A stretch of DNA of 12,351 bases from Oscillospiraceae bacterium (GTDB lineage Bacteria > Bacillota > Clostridia > Oscillospirales > Acutalibacteraceae): positions 1-12,351 of the forward strand of contig JAFLUK010000032.1 in the NCBI GenBank assembly GCA_022508865.1, written 5' to 3'. The translations under genes were made by a program, and so were the position numbers. The notes below the pieces were generated by a model. That model was not told the DNA's origin. It ran no database searches and saw only the letters and a program-made list of their open reading frames with translations. This document shows, piece by piece, positions 1-7,221 of this stretch (position 1 is its first letter; the number at the start of each line of letters is the position of its first letter).

Positions 1-1176
1 TTCAAGGGTCAGCTTCCTAAGTGGTGAACAAAGGGTGTCCCCTGTGAGAGTGCCCAAAAGCTTTGGCACTGCTCCAATGTCGCCTGCTCCGATATACTGT
101 GCGTCCTCCTGCTTTTTACCCTTGATGGTAAGCACCTTGGTAATTCTTTCGGAAGCGCCTGTTCTCATATTGACAAGAGGTGTATCGGGAGAGATTTTTC
201 CGCTTAAAACCTTAACATAGCTTAATTTACCAACAAATGGGTCAACCACGGTTTTAAACACAATTGCGGCTGCAGCAGCATCGGGGCTCACTGAAACCTC
301 TACAGGCTCACCATTAACATCTGCTCCGATTTCCTCCACGGAGTCCGCTTTTGGTGCAAGCCAAACAAGGGAATTAAGAAGCTGGTCAATACCAAATGTG
401 TTGTGTGCGTCACCGCAGAACACAGGAATGATTGAGCCGTCCTTTACGCCCTGTGAAACACCGAGAATAATTTCTTCGGGAGTAAATTCCTCACCCTCCA
501 AGAACTTGTCAAGCAGTTCCTCTGATGTTTCTGCAACAGCCTCTCTGATTGCCTCTCTCAAGCCTTCATATCTGTCACCAAGGCTTGGCATTTCGGTTGG
601 CTCAACCTTGCCACCCTCGGTGTATTTATAAGCTCTGTATTCAAAAAGATTTACATAAACCTCTGCCTTGCCGTCCTCAATATAGGGAACAACAACAGGA
701 CAAACCGCAGGACCGAAGGTTGACTTCAAGTCCTCAAAAACTCTGTAGAAACGGGCGCTCTCGTCACAAAGACCGTTAACAAAGAACATCTTTGTCTTAC
801 CCATTTTTGTTGCCTGCTTAACAACCTTTTCTGTGCCTACGTCAATACCGTCCTTGCCGGATACAACAACCAGCACGCTTTCTGCTGCCCTTAATCCCTC
901 GCAAACACCGCCTGCAAAGTCGAAAAGACCGGGGGTATCAACAAGGTTAATCTTTGTATTTTTCCATTCAATTGGGGCCACTGCCGCCAAAACAGAAACC
1001 TTACGTCTGATTTCCTCGGGGTCGTAGTCAAGGGTGGTATTACCGTCCTCAATTTTGCCCAGCCTGTCTGTGTTGCCTGTCAGATAAAGAACACTTTCGG
1101 CTACAGATGTTTTACCCGAGCCGCTGTGACCGGCAAGTGCTATATTAAGAATTTTGTTTGGTTCATAACTTCTCAT
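1..1176 (-). CDS. EF-G-like translational GTPase (paralogue), C-terminus cut off by the window edge
   Basis: 392 codons are open from the ATG at 1176 to base 1, so the gene is partial. The product begins MRSYEPNKIL and is a translation-factor GTPase of the elongation factor G family. The P-loop is GHSGSGKT (residues 16-23), the switch I threonine lies in DGNTTLDYDPEE (about 44-55), and the G3 motif is DTPG (80-83). Domain II starts around residue 290 (AAAAIVFKTVVDPFVGKLSYVK). Canonical EF-G has AHIDAGKT as its P-loop; the version here is typical of the second EF-G-like protein common in Clostridia, whose role (translocation, ribosome rescue or another) is not settled. The G4 motif is odd: where NKMD is expected the sequence reads NGLC followed by D (134-138). 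An AAGGAG ribosome binding site lies just upstream of the ATG, which supports this start. Family assignment is firm; exact function is not. Confidence 0.9.
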   Translation of the reverse strand, partial: MRSYEPNKILNIALAGHSGSGKTSVAESVLYLTGNTDRLGKIEDGNTTLDYDPEEIRRKVSVLAAVAPIEWKNTKINLVDTPGLFDFAGGVCEGLRAAESVLVVVSGKDGIDVGTEKVVKQATKMGKTKMFFVNGLCDESARFYRVFEDLKSTFGPAVCPVVVPYIEDGKAEVYVNLFEYRAYKYTEGGKVEPTEMPSLGDRYEGLREAIREAVAETSEELLDKFLEGEEFTPEEIILGVSQGVKDGSIIPVFCGDAHNTFGIDQLLNSLVWLAPKADSVEEIGADVNGEPVEVSVSPDAAAAAIVFKTVVDPFVGKLSYVKVLSGKISPDTPLVNMRTGASERITKVLTIKGKKQEDAQYIGAGDIGAVPKLLGTLTGDTLCSPLRKLTLE

Positions 1177-1235
1177 TGGATAGTACTCCTTATTAATAAT
1201 CTGGTCAATATTTATGTTCTTTTATTTCCACCTTG

Positions 1236-1264
1236 ATTATATCACTATTGTTTAAAATATACAA
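1236..1264 (-). promoter_or_regulatory. Sigma-A-type promoter for the EF-G-like gene
   Basis: On the minus strand TTGTAT (1264-1259) is followed by a 17-base spacer and TATAAT (1241-1236). The TG two bases before the -10 makes it an extended -10 promoter. Transcription would start near 1229, giving a leader of about 53 bases. Confidence 0.75.
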
Positions 1265-1407
1265 TATTTTTTAACGTATTTATTTTATTTTTAACTTTAT
1301 CACAAATATGGTGTTGGAATATTGTTACTTTTCACTAAATGCATAAATAGGTAACGGTGCATAGTTTTATAGAGCAAAAGGAGTTAAAAGGGAGCAAAGG
1401 CACAGAA

Positions 1408-2217
1408 TTAATCATCAAACATTGAGTATTTTTCATATGCCTCCAAATCGTATGAAACACCTGTTGCTTTGGCTGTTGAGTAACCGTTGACCTTGCCGCT
1501 AATGTGAACTGCCTGTGCTTGAAACTGTAAGTTTGATTGAGCAGAAATATTCTGCTGTGCAGGCTGTGGCTTTTGATGATATTTTTCTGTTGCTTGCCAC
1601 TTTTCCGCCAAAGCCTTCCAATCCGCAATTGGCTGTCCGTTATATGTCCAACCCAGTGATTGATAATGGTAAAAGAACTTTTCTCCGCTGAAACTGAAAT
1701 CCTTCTCATTACAAAAAGAAATTACATCATTCATTGCGGGTGGGGGTGGAGATTTACTACTCTTTATTGTATTATTTTTTATTGTTTTTTTCTTTATTGT
1801 ATTGGTGTCTGTAGATAGTATGTCCCCCTGTCCGCTAATTGTTTCACCCTCGGGCTGAAAATTGTTTGACCCACTGTCCCACAATTGTAATACTGTCCGT
1901 GGAAAGTTCAAGTCCCATTGACAAAAATTTTTATTTATTTTTATAATTCTGTACATTCCCTCATTGTAGGATATATTGATTATCCTTTTGTTTTTCAGTT
2001 TTGTAAGGGAATGACGAACAGTGCTGTATGGAATCCCTGTGCCGTTTGAAATGTAGTTGATTGTGAGCATTTTCTCCTCTCTGTGGTAGCCCATTGTCTG
2101 ATATATAATAAAAAGGATTATTCTGACTTGTGAAGATGTCAGGCTGCTGGCGAAAAGCACCTTTAGCAAATCATTTTCCACCATGGTAAAACCAACTGTT
2201 TTTTTATTTTTTGCCAT
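1408..2217 (-). CDS. Orphan phage replication protein O-like winged-helix protein
   Basis: 269 residues from the ATG at 2217, which sits behind a strong AGGAGG site; an upstream in-frame extension to 2373 has no such support and would run into the pckA terminator. The N-terminal 85 residues (VGFTMVENDLLKVLFASSLTSS... YISNGTGIPYSTVRHSLTKLKNKRII) resemble the winged helix-turn-helix domain of phage replication protein O, which binds origin DNA. A low-complexity linker (about 145-170) holds three near-copies of a TIK unit and a PPPP run. The C-terminal part (GEKFFYHYQSLGWTYNGQPIADWKALAEKW) resembles the short tail domain found in phage DnaD/replisome-organiser proteins, thought to contact helicase or loader. 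No phage, plasmid or helicase-loader gene is next to it; the neighbours are housekeeping genes. It may be a domesticated or remnant initiator, or a regulator built from the same fold. Fold is fairly sure, function open. Confidence 0.72.
   Translation of the reverse strand: MAKNKKTVGFTMVENDLLKVLFASSLTSSQVRIILFIIYQTMGYHREEKMLTINYISNGTGIPYSTVRHSLTKLKNKRIINISYNEGMYRIIKINKNFCQWDLNFPRTVLQLWDSGSNNFQPEGETISGQGDILSTDTNTIKKKTIKNNTIKSSKSPPPPAMNDVISFCNEKDFSFSGEKFFYHYQSLGWTYNGQPIADWKALAEKWQATEKYHQKPQPAQQNISAQSNLQFQAQAVHISGKVNGYSTAKATGVSYDLEAYEKYSMFDD
1761..1803 (-). repeat. Short in-gene direct repeat encoding the NTIKK/KTIKN/NTIKS linker
   Basis: The 13-base string TCTTTATTGTATT occurs at 1761-1773 and again at 1791-1803, exactly 30 bases apart and so in frame, with a degenerate copy between. 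It encodes three tandem five-residue units (NTIKK, KTIKN, NTIKS) in the linker of the replication O-like protein. This looks like local slippage expansion in a disordered lysine-rich linker. Confidence 0.7.
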
Positions 2218-2243
2218 TTTGTTACCTCCTGATTTTTTAGGAA

Positions 2244-2267
2244 CTAAAATCCTATATATAATTTTAG
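2244..2267. promoter_or_regulatory. Inverted repeat over the -10 of the replication O-like gene
   Basis: The arms CTAAAAT (2244-2250) and ATTTTAG (2261-2267) are perfect reverse complements separated by 10 bases. The right arm coincides with the proposed -10 (2261-2266). The spacing of 17 bases between arm centres places them on nearly the same helix face, as expected for a dimeric repressor. In AT-rich DNA such a repeat could arise by chance. Confidence 0.4.
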
Positions 2268-2289
2268 CAACAAAAAATTTTCTTAACAA
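2261..2289 (-). promoter_or_regulatory. Promoter for the replication O-like gene
   Basis: Minus-strand TTGTTA (2289-2284), 17-base spacer, TAAAAT (2266-2261). It lies between the pckA terminator and the ribosome binding site, so the gene appears to have its own transcription start near 2254 and a leader of about 37 bases. Confidence 0.55.
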
Positions 2290-2304
2290 TGCAATAATTG
2301 CATT
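2288..2304. promoter_or_regulatory. 17-base palindrome at the -35 of the replication O-like gene
   Basis: AATGCAAT-A-ATTGCATT is a perfect palindrome around a central A. Its left end overlaps the last two bases of the proposed -35. The form and place suit an operator, possibly for autoregulation by the adjacent winged-helix protein, but the regulator is not identified. Confidence 0.5.
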
Positions 2305-2324
2305 TGGAGAGATTTTTAATGGCA

Positions 2325-2356
2325 AGAAAAAACTGCCCGACCGTAAGGTCAGGCAG
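2325..2356 (-). terminator. Intrinsic terminator of pckA
   Basis: Read on the minus strand, CTGCCTGACC (2356-2347) pairs with GGTCGGGCAG (2342-2333) through one G-U wobble, with a four-base loop, and is followed directly by a six-T tract (2332-2327). It begins about 40 bases after the pckA stop codon. This is a textbook rho-independent terminator and separates pckA from the next minus-strand gene. Confidence 0.92.
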
Positions 2357-2396
2357 TAGTAGTTTGTAAACACAATATTTACTTGTTGTAAGCGGA

Positions 2397-4088
2397 TTAG
2401 TTAAGTTCTGCAACAACCTTCTTGAGAGCTTCAAGTGCTTCGTCAGGGAGCTTGTCGTAGCCTTCCTTCTTAACAGCAAAGCCTTCAACAGCGTCTACAC
2501 GATTCTGCATAGCGTCCTTAAGAGCAGCCTTGTAGCTTTCGTCGTTCATATCAACCTCAAAGCCGTCCCAATCCATAATTTCAATGTCGGAGAATGAACC
2601 CCAAGCCTTGAAATCAGCCTTGCCTTCAACAATAGCTTCAAGAATACCGAGAGTATCGGCAGGCTTAACCTTTTTACCCATAAAGTCGCCTGTGTTGATG
2701 ATGTAGCAGTCAACATTCTTTTCTTCAACCAGCTTCTTGAACTTTTCATAGTCGTTCTTAAGTGGGTATGTTCTGAATGGGTTTGCATAAGGAACAATTC
2801 TTAAAGCGTTAAGGTCTGTACCTGCCTTAACTCTTTCTGCAGTTGATGTCTTTGTAGCAAGTGTTGCACCCATAACAGAAGCAAGAGCAGCGCCCTTAAG
2901 CTTAACAACAGGTGGAATTGTTGGGTCCTTCATAATCCAGAAAATAGCATTAACAGGAGCGTCAATCTTATCAACTCTGTTTGGTGACCAAAGCTTTGAC
3001 TTGATAGCACGGCCGTTGCCGTTTCTGATATCTTCGGTAACAAGCTGAACCTTGCCATCTTCATCGAGAGTAGCTCCGCAGTTCTGACAAGTTAAGAGAT
3101 ACTTATTGTCAGGACAGCCTGCAGGATAGTCAGCAGTCTTGTCAAAGTATGTTGGCTCAAGAGCGATAGATGCACAAGTATCTGTGTTGATGATAAATGC
3201 GTCGTCGTGAAGAACTCTGATTTCGTACTTATCGTTGTGCTTTGCGTGTGTAAGTGTGGACTTACCTGAACCGGATAGACCGTAAACAGAAGCAACAAAC
3301 TTTGAGTTGTCAGCAAGGATATATTCCTTCTGACCACCGTGACAAGAAGCATAGCCGTTTCTGTTTGCAATAGCCCAAGCCATTGTAAGTGTGCCCTTCT
3401 TGTGCTCGCCAAAGTACTTCATACCAAGGATAGCTGCGCAGTTAGCATCTGTGTCAAAGTAGCAAAGTGTAAGCGGGTCGCTGAGACAGCTGTAGTCAAC
3501 ATCAGGGCTTTCCTGTGGTGTCCACTGTGGGTCAGAGAAGATGTAAATGTCAGCTTCTTTGCCGTCGCCGACAGACTTTGAGTTCTTGTACATCTTTACA
3601 TATTCGTCAGACATATACTGGAAGTTCAGCATCCAGGAATACATAAGGTTTTCTTCGCCTTCAGGAATAAGAAGGTGAGCCTTTACCATAAATTCAGGGT
3701 CAAGACCTACAAATACTGTTGCGTGGTACATCTTCTTAAATCTTGTTTTGTAAGCGGCGTCCATAATTACCTTGTCAAGCTTAACATCGTCTACACCCGG
3801 CTCGCCCTTAATGCGGCGTGCAGCAGCGTAACGACCTGTAACAGCGCCGTCGTTCATTAAAAGAACCTTTGCGTCGCTGTCAAGACCAAATTCCTCACCT
3901 CTGTAAACAGGAATATCTGTTACAATTGTTCCGGGAGAATTCTTTGCAAGATTGTAAGCTTCCTTCAGAGTATTTACAGGAACAACATTGTTGCCGTAGA
4001 AAGCTGTTTCAATAATGGATCTTGTCTTTGAAAAACCAACCTTACCGGCGCCAATTTCTTCTGTTTTGTAATTAGCTTTTGTTGACAT
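2397..4088 (-). CDS. pckA: Phosphoenolpyruvate carboxykinase (ATP)
   Basis: 563 residues, slightly longer than the roughly 530 usual for ATP-type enzymes. It interconverts oxaloacetate plus ATP with PEP, CO2 and ADP in the cytosol; in anaerobes it often runs toward oxaloacetate, feeding succinate or aspartate formation. The diagnostic P-loop is YGLSGSGKSTL (269-279), with GSGKS where E. coli has GTGKT; the kinase-2 motif is LHDDAF (293-298). EDIRNGNGR (352-360) corresponds to the ENTR nucleotide-binding region. An unusual feature is a cysteine group, C325-x8-C334-x2-C337, in the insert YPAGCPDNKYLLTCQNCGAT, which resembles half a zinc or redox site. The ATG is preceded by AAGGAGG. The gene is monocistronic: it has its own promoter at 4169-4197 and an intrinsic terminator at 2325-2356. 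Confidence 0.95.
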   Translation of the reverse strand: MSTKANYKTEEIGAGKVGFSKTRSIIETAFYGNNVVPVNTLKEAYNLAKNSPGTIVTDIPVYRGEEFGLDSDAKVLLMNDGAVTGRYAAARRIKGEPGVDDVKLDKVIMDAAYKTRFKKMYHATVFVGLDPEFMVKAHLLIPEGEENLMYSWMLNFQYMSDEYVKMYKNSKSVGDGKEADIYIFSDPQWTPQESPDVDYSCLSDPLTLCYFDTDANCAAILGMKYFGEHKKGTLTMAWAIANRNGYASCHGGQKEYILADNSKFVASVYGLSGSGKSTLTHAKHNDKYEIRVLHDDAFIINTDTCASIALEPTYFDKTADYPAGCPDNKYLLTCQNCGATLDEDGKVQLVTEDIRNGNGRAIKSKLWSPNRVDKIDAPVNAIFWIMKDPTIPPVVKLKGAALASVMGATLATKTSTAERVKAGTDLNALRIVPYANPFRTYPLKNDYEKFKKLVEEKNVDCYIINTGDFMGKKVKPADTLGILEAIVEGKADFKAWGSFSDIEIMDWDGFEVDMNDESYKAALKDAMQNRVDAVEGFAVKKEGYDKLPDEALEALKKVVAELN

Positions 4089-4141
4089 TTCTTTGTCCTC
4101 CTTATTTCCGTAGTTTATAATTTATTTAGTAAATTTGCAAC

Positions 4142-4157
4142 TTACAAATACTTGTAA
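4142..4157. promoter_or_regulatory. Inverted repeat in the early transcribed region of pckA
   Basis: TTACAA (4142-4147) and TTGTAA (4152-4157) are perfect inverted arms around ATAC. The site lies about 5-20 bases downstream of the predicted start of pckA transcription. It could be a repressor roadblock or a small leader hairpin. No known operator consensus was matched, so this is tentative. Confidence 0.4.
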
Positions 4158-4168
4158 TGCATAATACC

Positions 4169-4197
4169 ATTATACTACCAATTAAATTGTAAATCAA
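4169..4197 (-). promoter_or_regulatory. Promoter of pckA
   Basis: Minus-strand TTGATT (4197-4192), 17-base spacer, perfect TATAAT (4174-4169). The predicted start is near 4162, giving a leader of about 74 bases that carries the inverted repeat at 4142-4157 and the AAGGAGG ribosome binding site. Confidence 0.8.
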
Positions 4198-4267
4198 TTC
4201 ATAAAATGTGCAAAATTTCCCGTTAAAAAATTCATAATGTAGAAACTTTGACAATCTTTTTGGGTTA

Positions 4268-4702
4268 TTATTCTTTGCCGGCATTATATCCGTTTTTTCT
4301 TCTGTTCAGGTAATCTTCAAGTATAATTGTTGCCGACAGGGTATCAACCACCGATTTACGCTTTTTTCCCCTTGTATTGGTGGCGTTAAGATATTGGTGG
4401 GCTGTAATTGTAGTGCCACGCTCGTCCTGCAAATCTGTCTGTATTCCTGCTGCGTCACAAAGCTCCTTTGCAAAAAGGCGGGCATTTTTTGCGGATTCAC
4501 CCTCCGAGCCGTCCATATTTTTGGGCATTCCCACCACAATAAGCTCCGCACTTTTTTCCTTTGCGATTTGGGCTATTTTTTCAATGAGCCTTTCTCTGTT
4601 ATATTCATTTATCTGTGTAAGAGGAGAGCTGAGCATTTCGCCCTTGTCGCAGATTGCAAGACCTGTTCTTGCCCTGCCCAAATCCACAGCCATAATAACC
4701 AT
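4268..4702 (-). CDS. ruvX: Putative pre-16S rRNA nuclease / Holliday junction resolvase-like protein (RuvX, YqgF)
   Basis: 144 residues, normal for the YqgF/RuvX family of RNase H-fold nucleases, which in E. coli takes part in 16S rRNA 5'-end maturation and was first proposed as a Holliday junction resolvase. The three acidic catalytic positions are visible: D7 in MAVDLGRARTG, E94 in LQDERGTT, and D120 in VVDTLSATIILEDYL. VVGMPKNMDGSEG (56-68) is the family's signature loop. The ATG at 4702 has AAAGGA six bases upstream; a second ATG three codons in lacks a site. The start lies 21 bases past the stop of the DUF421 gene, with no terminator between, so the two are probably co-transcribed. Clostridial ruvX is more often found with alaS and ireB, so this partner is less usual. 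Confidence 0.93.
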   Translation of the reverse strand: MVIMAVDLGRARTGLAICDKGEMLSSPLTQINEYNRERLIEKIAQIAKEKSAELIVVGMPKNMDGSEGESAKNARLFAKELCDAAGIQTDLQDERGTTITAHQYLNATNTRGKKRKSVVDTLSATIILEDYLNRRKNGYNAGKE

Positions 4703-4723
4703 AGGTTTTCCTTTCTCGTTATA

Positions 4724-5425
4724 TCACTGGAACAAATCGTTGTTTACATCCTTATTATAGTTTACATACACAGATAAATCATTTTCACCATCTGTCTGTG
4801 CAAGAAAAACGTCTTCGGCATTTACCTTGTTTTCCTTTAGCTTTTTGTCCAGCCATTCCTTGTTTTTTCCCTGTTGTTTAAGATTTTTGTAAAGAATATT
4901 GCCGTCCATAATCACAGTTGCCTCTGCTGTTGCCTTACTTGGCTTCATTCCCATATCAAATGGGGTCATTGGCTTTTTGTCGCTTTTGGGAAGAATACTG
5001 ATTTTGCCGTTGCTTTCAAGGTAGGCGCTCTCAATTTCTTTCATACTAAAGAAGCCCTGACTTCTCACTTCTGTCAAAAACTCGCCAATATCCAGCTTGC
5101 CCTTGAGAAGATTTTTCTTGTAGAACTTTCCGTTTTCATACACCACCATTGTTTTGCCTGAAAAAAATCTTCTTATAGGCATGGTTGTCAGTGAAAGGTA
5201 AGAAACCGCCACAGCCACAAGACCGTAGATTGTCATTGCAATAAGGGGTTCCCAAAAGTCTTCCCATTTTGAAGTGGCAAGCTCTGCGGCTATGGAGCCG
5301 ATGGTAATGCCGTTGATGTAGTCAAAGGTAGAAAGCTGGCTGATCTGTTTGTTGCCCATCAGCTTTGCAAGTAAAAACAGTACAATTAAAGAAACAAATG
5401 TTAAAATTATAATCCTTATAAACAT
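4724..5425 (-). CDS. YetF-like DUF421 membrane protein
   Basis: 233 residues. The N-terminal 80 residues hold about three hydrophobic segments (roughly 3-23, 35-51 and 57-80), including the family motif FDYINGITIGSIAAELAT. A soluble domain follows: GKTMVVYENGKFYKKNLLKGKLDIGEFLTEVRSQGFFSMKEIESAYLE, with the LPKSDKKPMTPFDMG segment typical of YetF proteins at about 153-167. The role of the family is unknown; several members in spore formers are linked to spore or envelope functions, but nothing here tests that. The ATG is preceded by GGTGA. It is the first gene of a probable pair with ruvX. No convincing promoter was found in the 97 bases before it. Confidence 0.87.
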   Translation of the reverse strand: MFIRIIILTFVSLIVLFLLAKLMGNKQISQLSTFDYINGITIGSIAAELATSKWEDFWEPLIAMTIYGLVAVAVSYLSLTTMPIRRFFSGKTMVVYENGKFYKKNLLKGKLDIGEFLTEVRSQGFFSMKEIESAYLESNGKISILPKSDKKPMTPFDMGMKPSKATAEATVIMDGNILYKNLKQQGKNKEWLDKKLKENKVNAEDVFLAQTDGENDLSVYVNYNKDVNNDLFQ

Positions 5426-5522
5426 AAAATCACCAATATTATTATGATGATTTTATGAGAAAATATTCCTTTTGTTCTTAATACAGTATCAATTTAATTT
5501 TATACAGTTACTCCCTGTTTTA

Positions 5523-6434
5523 TCACCAGGGAACAACCGAGCCTGTAATTTCACCAAGGCTTTTTATGCCGTTTTTGTCCATATATTCAGAAAGTCCCTC
5601 TGTAATCTTAACAGGCGCGTAGGGGTCTGTGAACATACAGGTGCCGATTTGCAGTGCTGTTGCTCCTGCCATAAGCATTTCCACAGCGTCCTGCCATTTG
5701 GAAATACCACCCATACCGATAATGGGGATATTTACGGCATTTGCCACCTGCCAAACCATTCTTACAGCCACGGGGAATACTGCAGGCCCCGAAAGACCGC
5801 CTGTGTTGTTGTGGATAACAGGTCTTTTTGTGTTTATATCTATTCTCATACCTGTAAGAGTATTTATCATAGAAATTGCATCTGCGCCCGCAGCCTCGGC
5901 AGATTTTGCAATCTCTGCAATATCGGTAACATTTGGACTGAGCTTAACAATCAAAGGCTTTTTGCAGTGGTTACGAACTGTCTTGGTAATAGCCCCGACG
6001 CTTTCGCATGATGTACCAAACTGAACGCCGCCGCTTTTCACATTGGGACAGCTTATGTTCATTTCTATCATATCAACATTTGTGTTGCTGAGCTTTTCAG
6101 CCATTTCTGCATATTCCTCGGGTGTGTTGCCTGCAATGTTCGCAATAATAACAGTGTTTTGCTCCTTCAGCCATGGCAAATCCTTTTCTATAAAATGGTC
6201 AACACCGGGATTTTGCAGTCCAACTGCATTTAGAATTCCCGAGGGAGTTTCTGCAATTCTGGGAGGCGGATTACCAAGTCTTTTTTTAAGGGTGATACCC
6301 TTGCAGGAAATGCCCCCGAGAATTGACAAATCATAAAAATTATTGTATTCACGGCCAAAGCCGAATGTGCCCGAAGCCGCTATAAGAGGGGAATTAAAGT
6401 GTACCCCTGCTACATTTACCGATAAATCTGCCAT
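5523..6434 (-). CDS. pyrD: Dihydroorotate dehydrogenase 1B, catalytic subunit
   Basis: 303 residues, the family's usual length. It oxidises dihydroorotate to orotate with FMN in the fourth step of pyrimidine synthesis; in the 1B type electrons pass through PyrK to NAD. Visible motifs are ASGTFGFG (20-27), K45 in SCKG at the FMN site, NAVGLQNPG (69-77), the catalytic cysteine C129 in NISCPNVKSGG, K164 in LIVKLSPNV, and the phosphate-binding IIGMGGIS (238-245). A cysteine rather than serine base marks a class 1 enzyme. The ATG overlaps the pyrK stop by one base (TAATG), and its AAGGAGG site lies inside the end of pyrK, so the two are translationally coupled. Confidence 0.97.
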   Translation of the reverse strand: MADLSVNVAGVHFNSPLIAASGTFGFGREYNNFYDLSILGGISCKGITLKKRLGNPPPRIAETPSGILNAVGLQNPGVDHFIEKDLPWLKEQNTVIIANIAGNTPEEYAEMAEKLSNTNVDMIEMNISCPNVKSGGVQFGTSCESVGAITKTVRNHCKKPLIVKLSPNVTDIAEIAKSAEAAGADAISMINTLTGMRIDINTKRPVIHNNTGGLSGPAVFPVAVRMVWQVANAVNIPIIGMGGISKWQDAVEMLMAGATALQIGTCMFTDPYAPVKITEGLSEYMDKNGIKSLGEITGSVVPW

Positions 6435-7189
6435 TAGAATACAACCTCCTTGCTGTCAAATACAGGACCGTCCTTGCAAACATGGACATAATCCTGTGAG
6501 CCGTCATTCCTTTTAACTTTGCAGGCGCACACAAGACAAGCGCCTATGCCACAGCCCATTCTCTCTTCCAGACTAACCTGACAGGGAATGTTATTTTCGT
6601 TACAAATCTCTGAAATGGCCTTTAGCATTGGCATTGGTCCGCAGGCGCAAACCTCGTCAATCTCACCCAGTTTCTCCTTTAGCACATCTGTTACAAAGGC
6701 TTTTTTGCCTGCTGTGCCGTCGTCTGTGGTAAGGTACAAATCGCAATTGTCTTTTCTGAAATCACTTTGCAGAATAACCAAATCTTTATTTCTGAAGCCT
6801 GTGATTACAATGGGTCTTTCCTTCATTTTTGAGGCGTAAAGCATTGGTGGAACACCGATTCCGCCGCCGATAAAGCAGTACCTTTTGTCCTCTTTTATAT
6901 CAAAGCCCTTGCCCAGAGGAGCAATAATGTCAAGGTATTCTCCCTCTTTAACTTTTGAGAGAATTTCTGTGCCCTCGCCCTTTACCTGATAAACAAGTCT
7001 TAAGCAGGATTTGTCTGCATCACAAATAGAAATGGGGCGACGCAGTGTTTTGCCCGGCACAAGAATATGAGCAAACTGTCCCGCCTTTGCAATGGAAGCA
7101 AGCGCCTTGTTCTCTACCAGCATATCAAAAATGCCTGCCGCAATTTCTTCATTTTTTATTACCAAAAACTTTTGTGCGTCATAGTTCAT
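6434..7189 (-). CDS. pyrK: Dihydroorotate dehydrogenase electron-transfer subunit
   Basis: 251 residues. It carries FAD and a 2Fe-2S cluster and passes electrons from PyrD to NAD. The FAD motif is RRPISICD (50-57), the nucleotide-binding glycine stretch is FIGGGIGVPPML (106-117), and CACGPMPML (181-189) is the conserved NAD-side segment. Four cluster cysteines are present at C213, C218, C221 and C238 in the pattern CGIGACLVC...C. The ATG at 7189 is preceded by GGGAGGAT ten bases upstream. It starts 32 bases after the stop of the transglutaminase-like gene and no terminator or PyrR-type attenuator is visible there, so expression may come from the upstream promoter. Confidence 0.97.
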   Translation of the reverse strand: MNYDAQKFLVIKNEEIAAGIFDMLVENKALASIAKAGQFAHILVPGKTLRRPISICDADKSCLRLVYQVKGEGTEILSKVKEGEYLDIIAPLGKGFDIKEDKRYCFIGGGIGVPPMLYASKMKERPIVITGFRNKDLVILQSDFRKDNCDLYLTTDDGTAGKKAFVTDVLKEKLGEIDEVCACGPMPMLKAISEICNENNIPCQVSLEERMGCGIGACLVCACKVKRNDGSQDYVHVCKDGPVFDSKEVVF

Positions 7190-7221
7190 ACTGTCTGTAT
7201 CCTCCCTGACTACTGAAATTG

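Noticed and set aside
1..1176. Tetracycline-resistance ribosomal protection protein (TetM-like)
   Set aside because: It shares the EF-G fold, but the P-loop GHSGSGKT and the overall sequence fit the EF-G-like paralogue of Clostridia better; the domain IV needed to decide is missing.
1335..1709. Minus-strand open frame of 124 codons
   Set aside because: It overlaps the replication O-like gene in another frame, has no ribosome binding site and its protein looks like no domain; it is a shadow.
1408..2217. Prophage remnant
   Set aside because: Only one phage-like gene is present and no integrase, attachment repeats, terminase or other phage gene flank it, so a prophage cannot be claimed.
3092..3412. 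Minus-strand 106-codon frame inside pckA
   Set aside because: It is out of frame with pckA and has the Leu/Thr/Ser bias of a shifted coding frame.
4377..4777. Two plus-strand open frames opposite ruvX
   Set aside because: They lie antisense to a well-supported ruvX with its catalytic residues, and have no ribosome binding sites.
5512..5532. Inverted repeat TCCCTG/CAGGGA over the pyrD stop codon as a terminator
   Set aside because: Only six pairs, includes the coding end of pyrD and has no T-tract after it on the minus strand.
5472..6336. Plus-strand open frames opposite pyrD, rich in Cys and His or Ile and Ala
   Set aside because: Antisense shadows of pyrD, whose motifs are complete; the Cys/His richness comes from reading its codons backwards.
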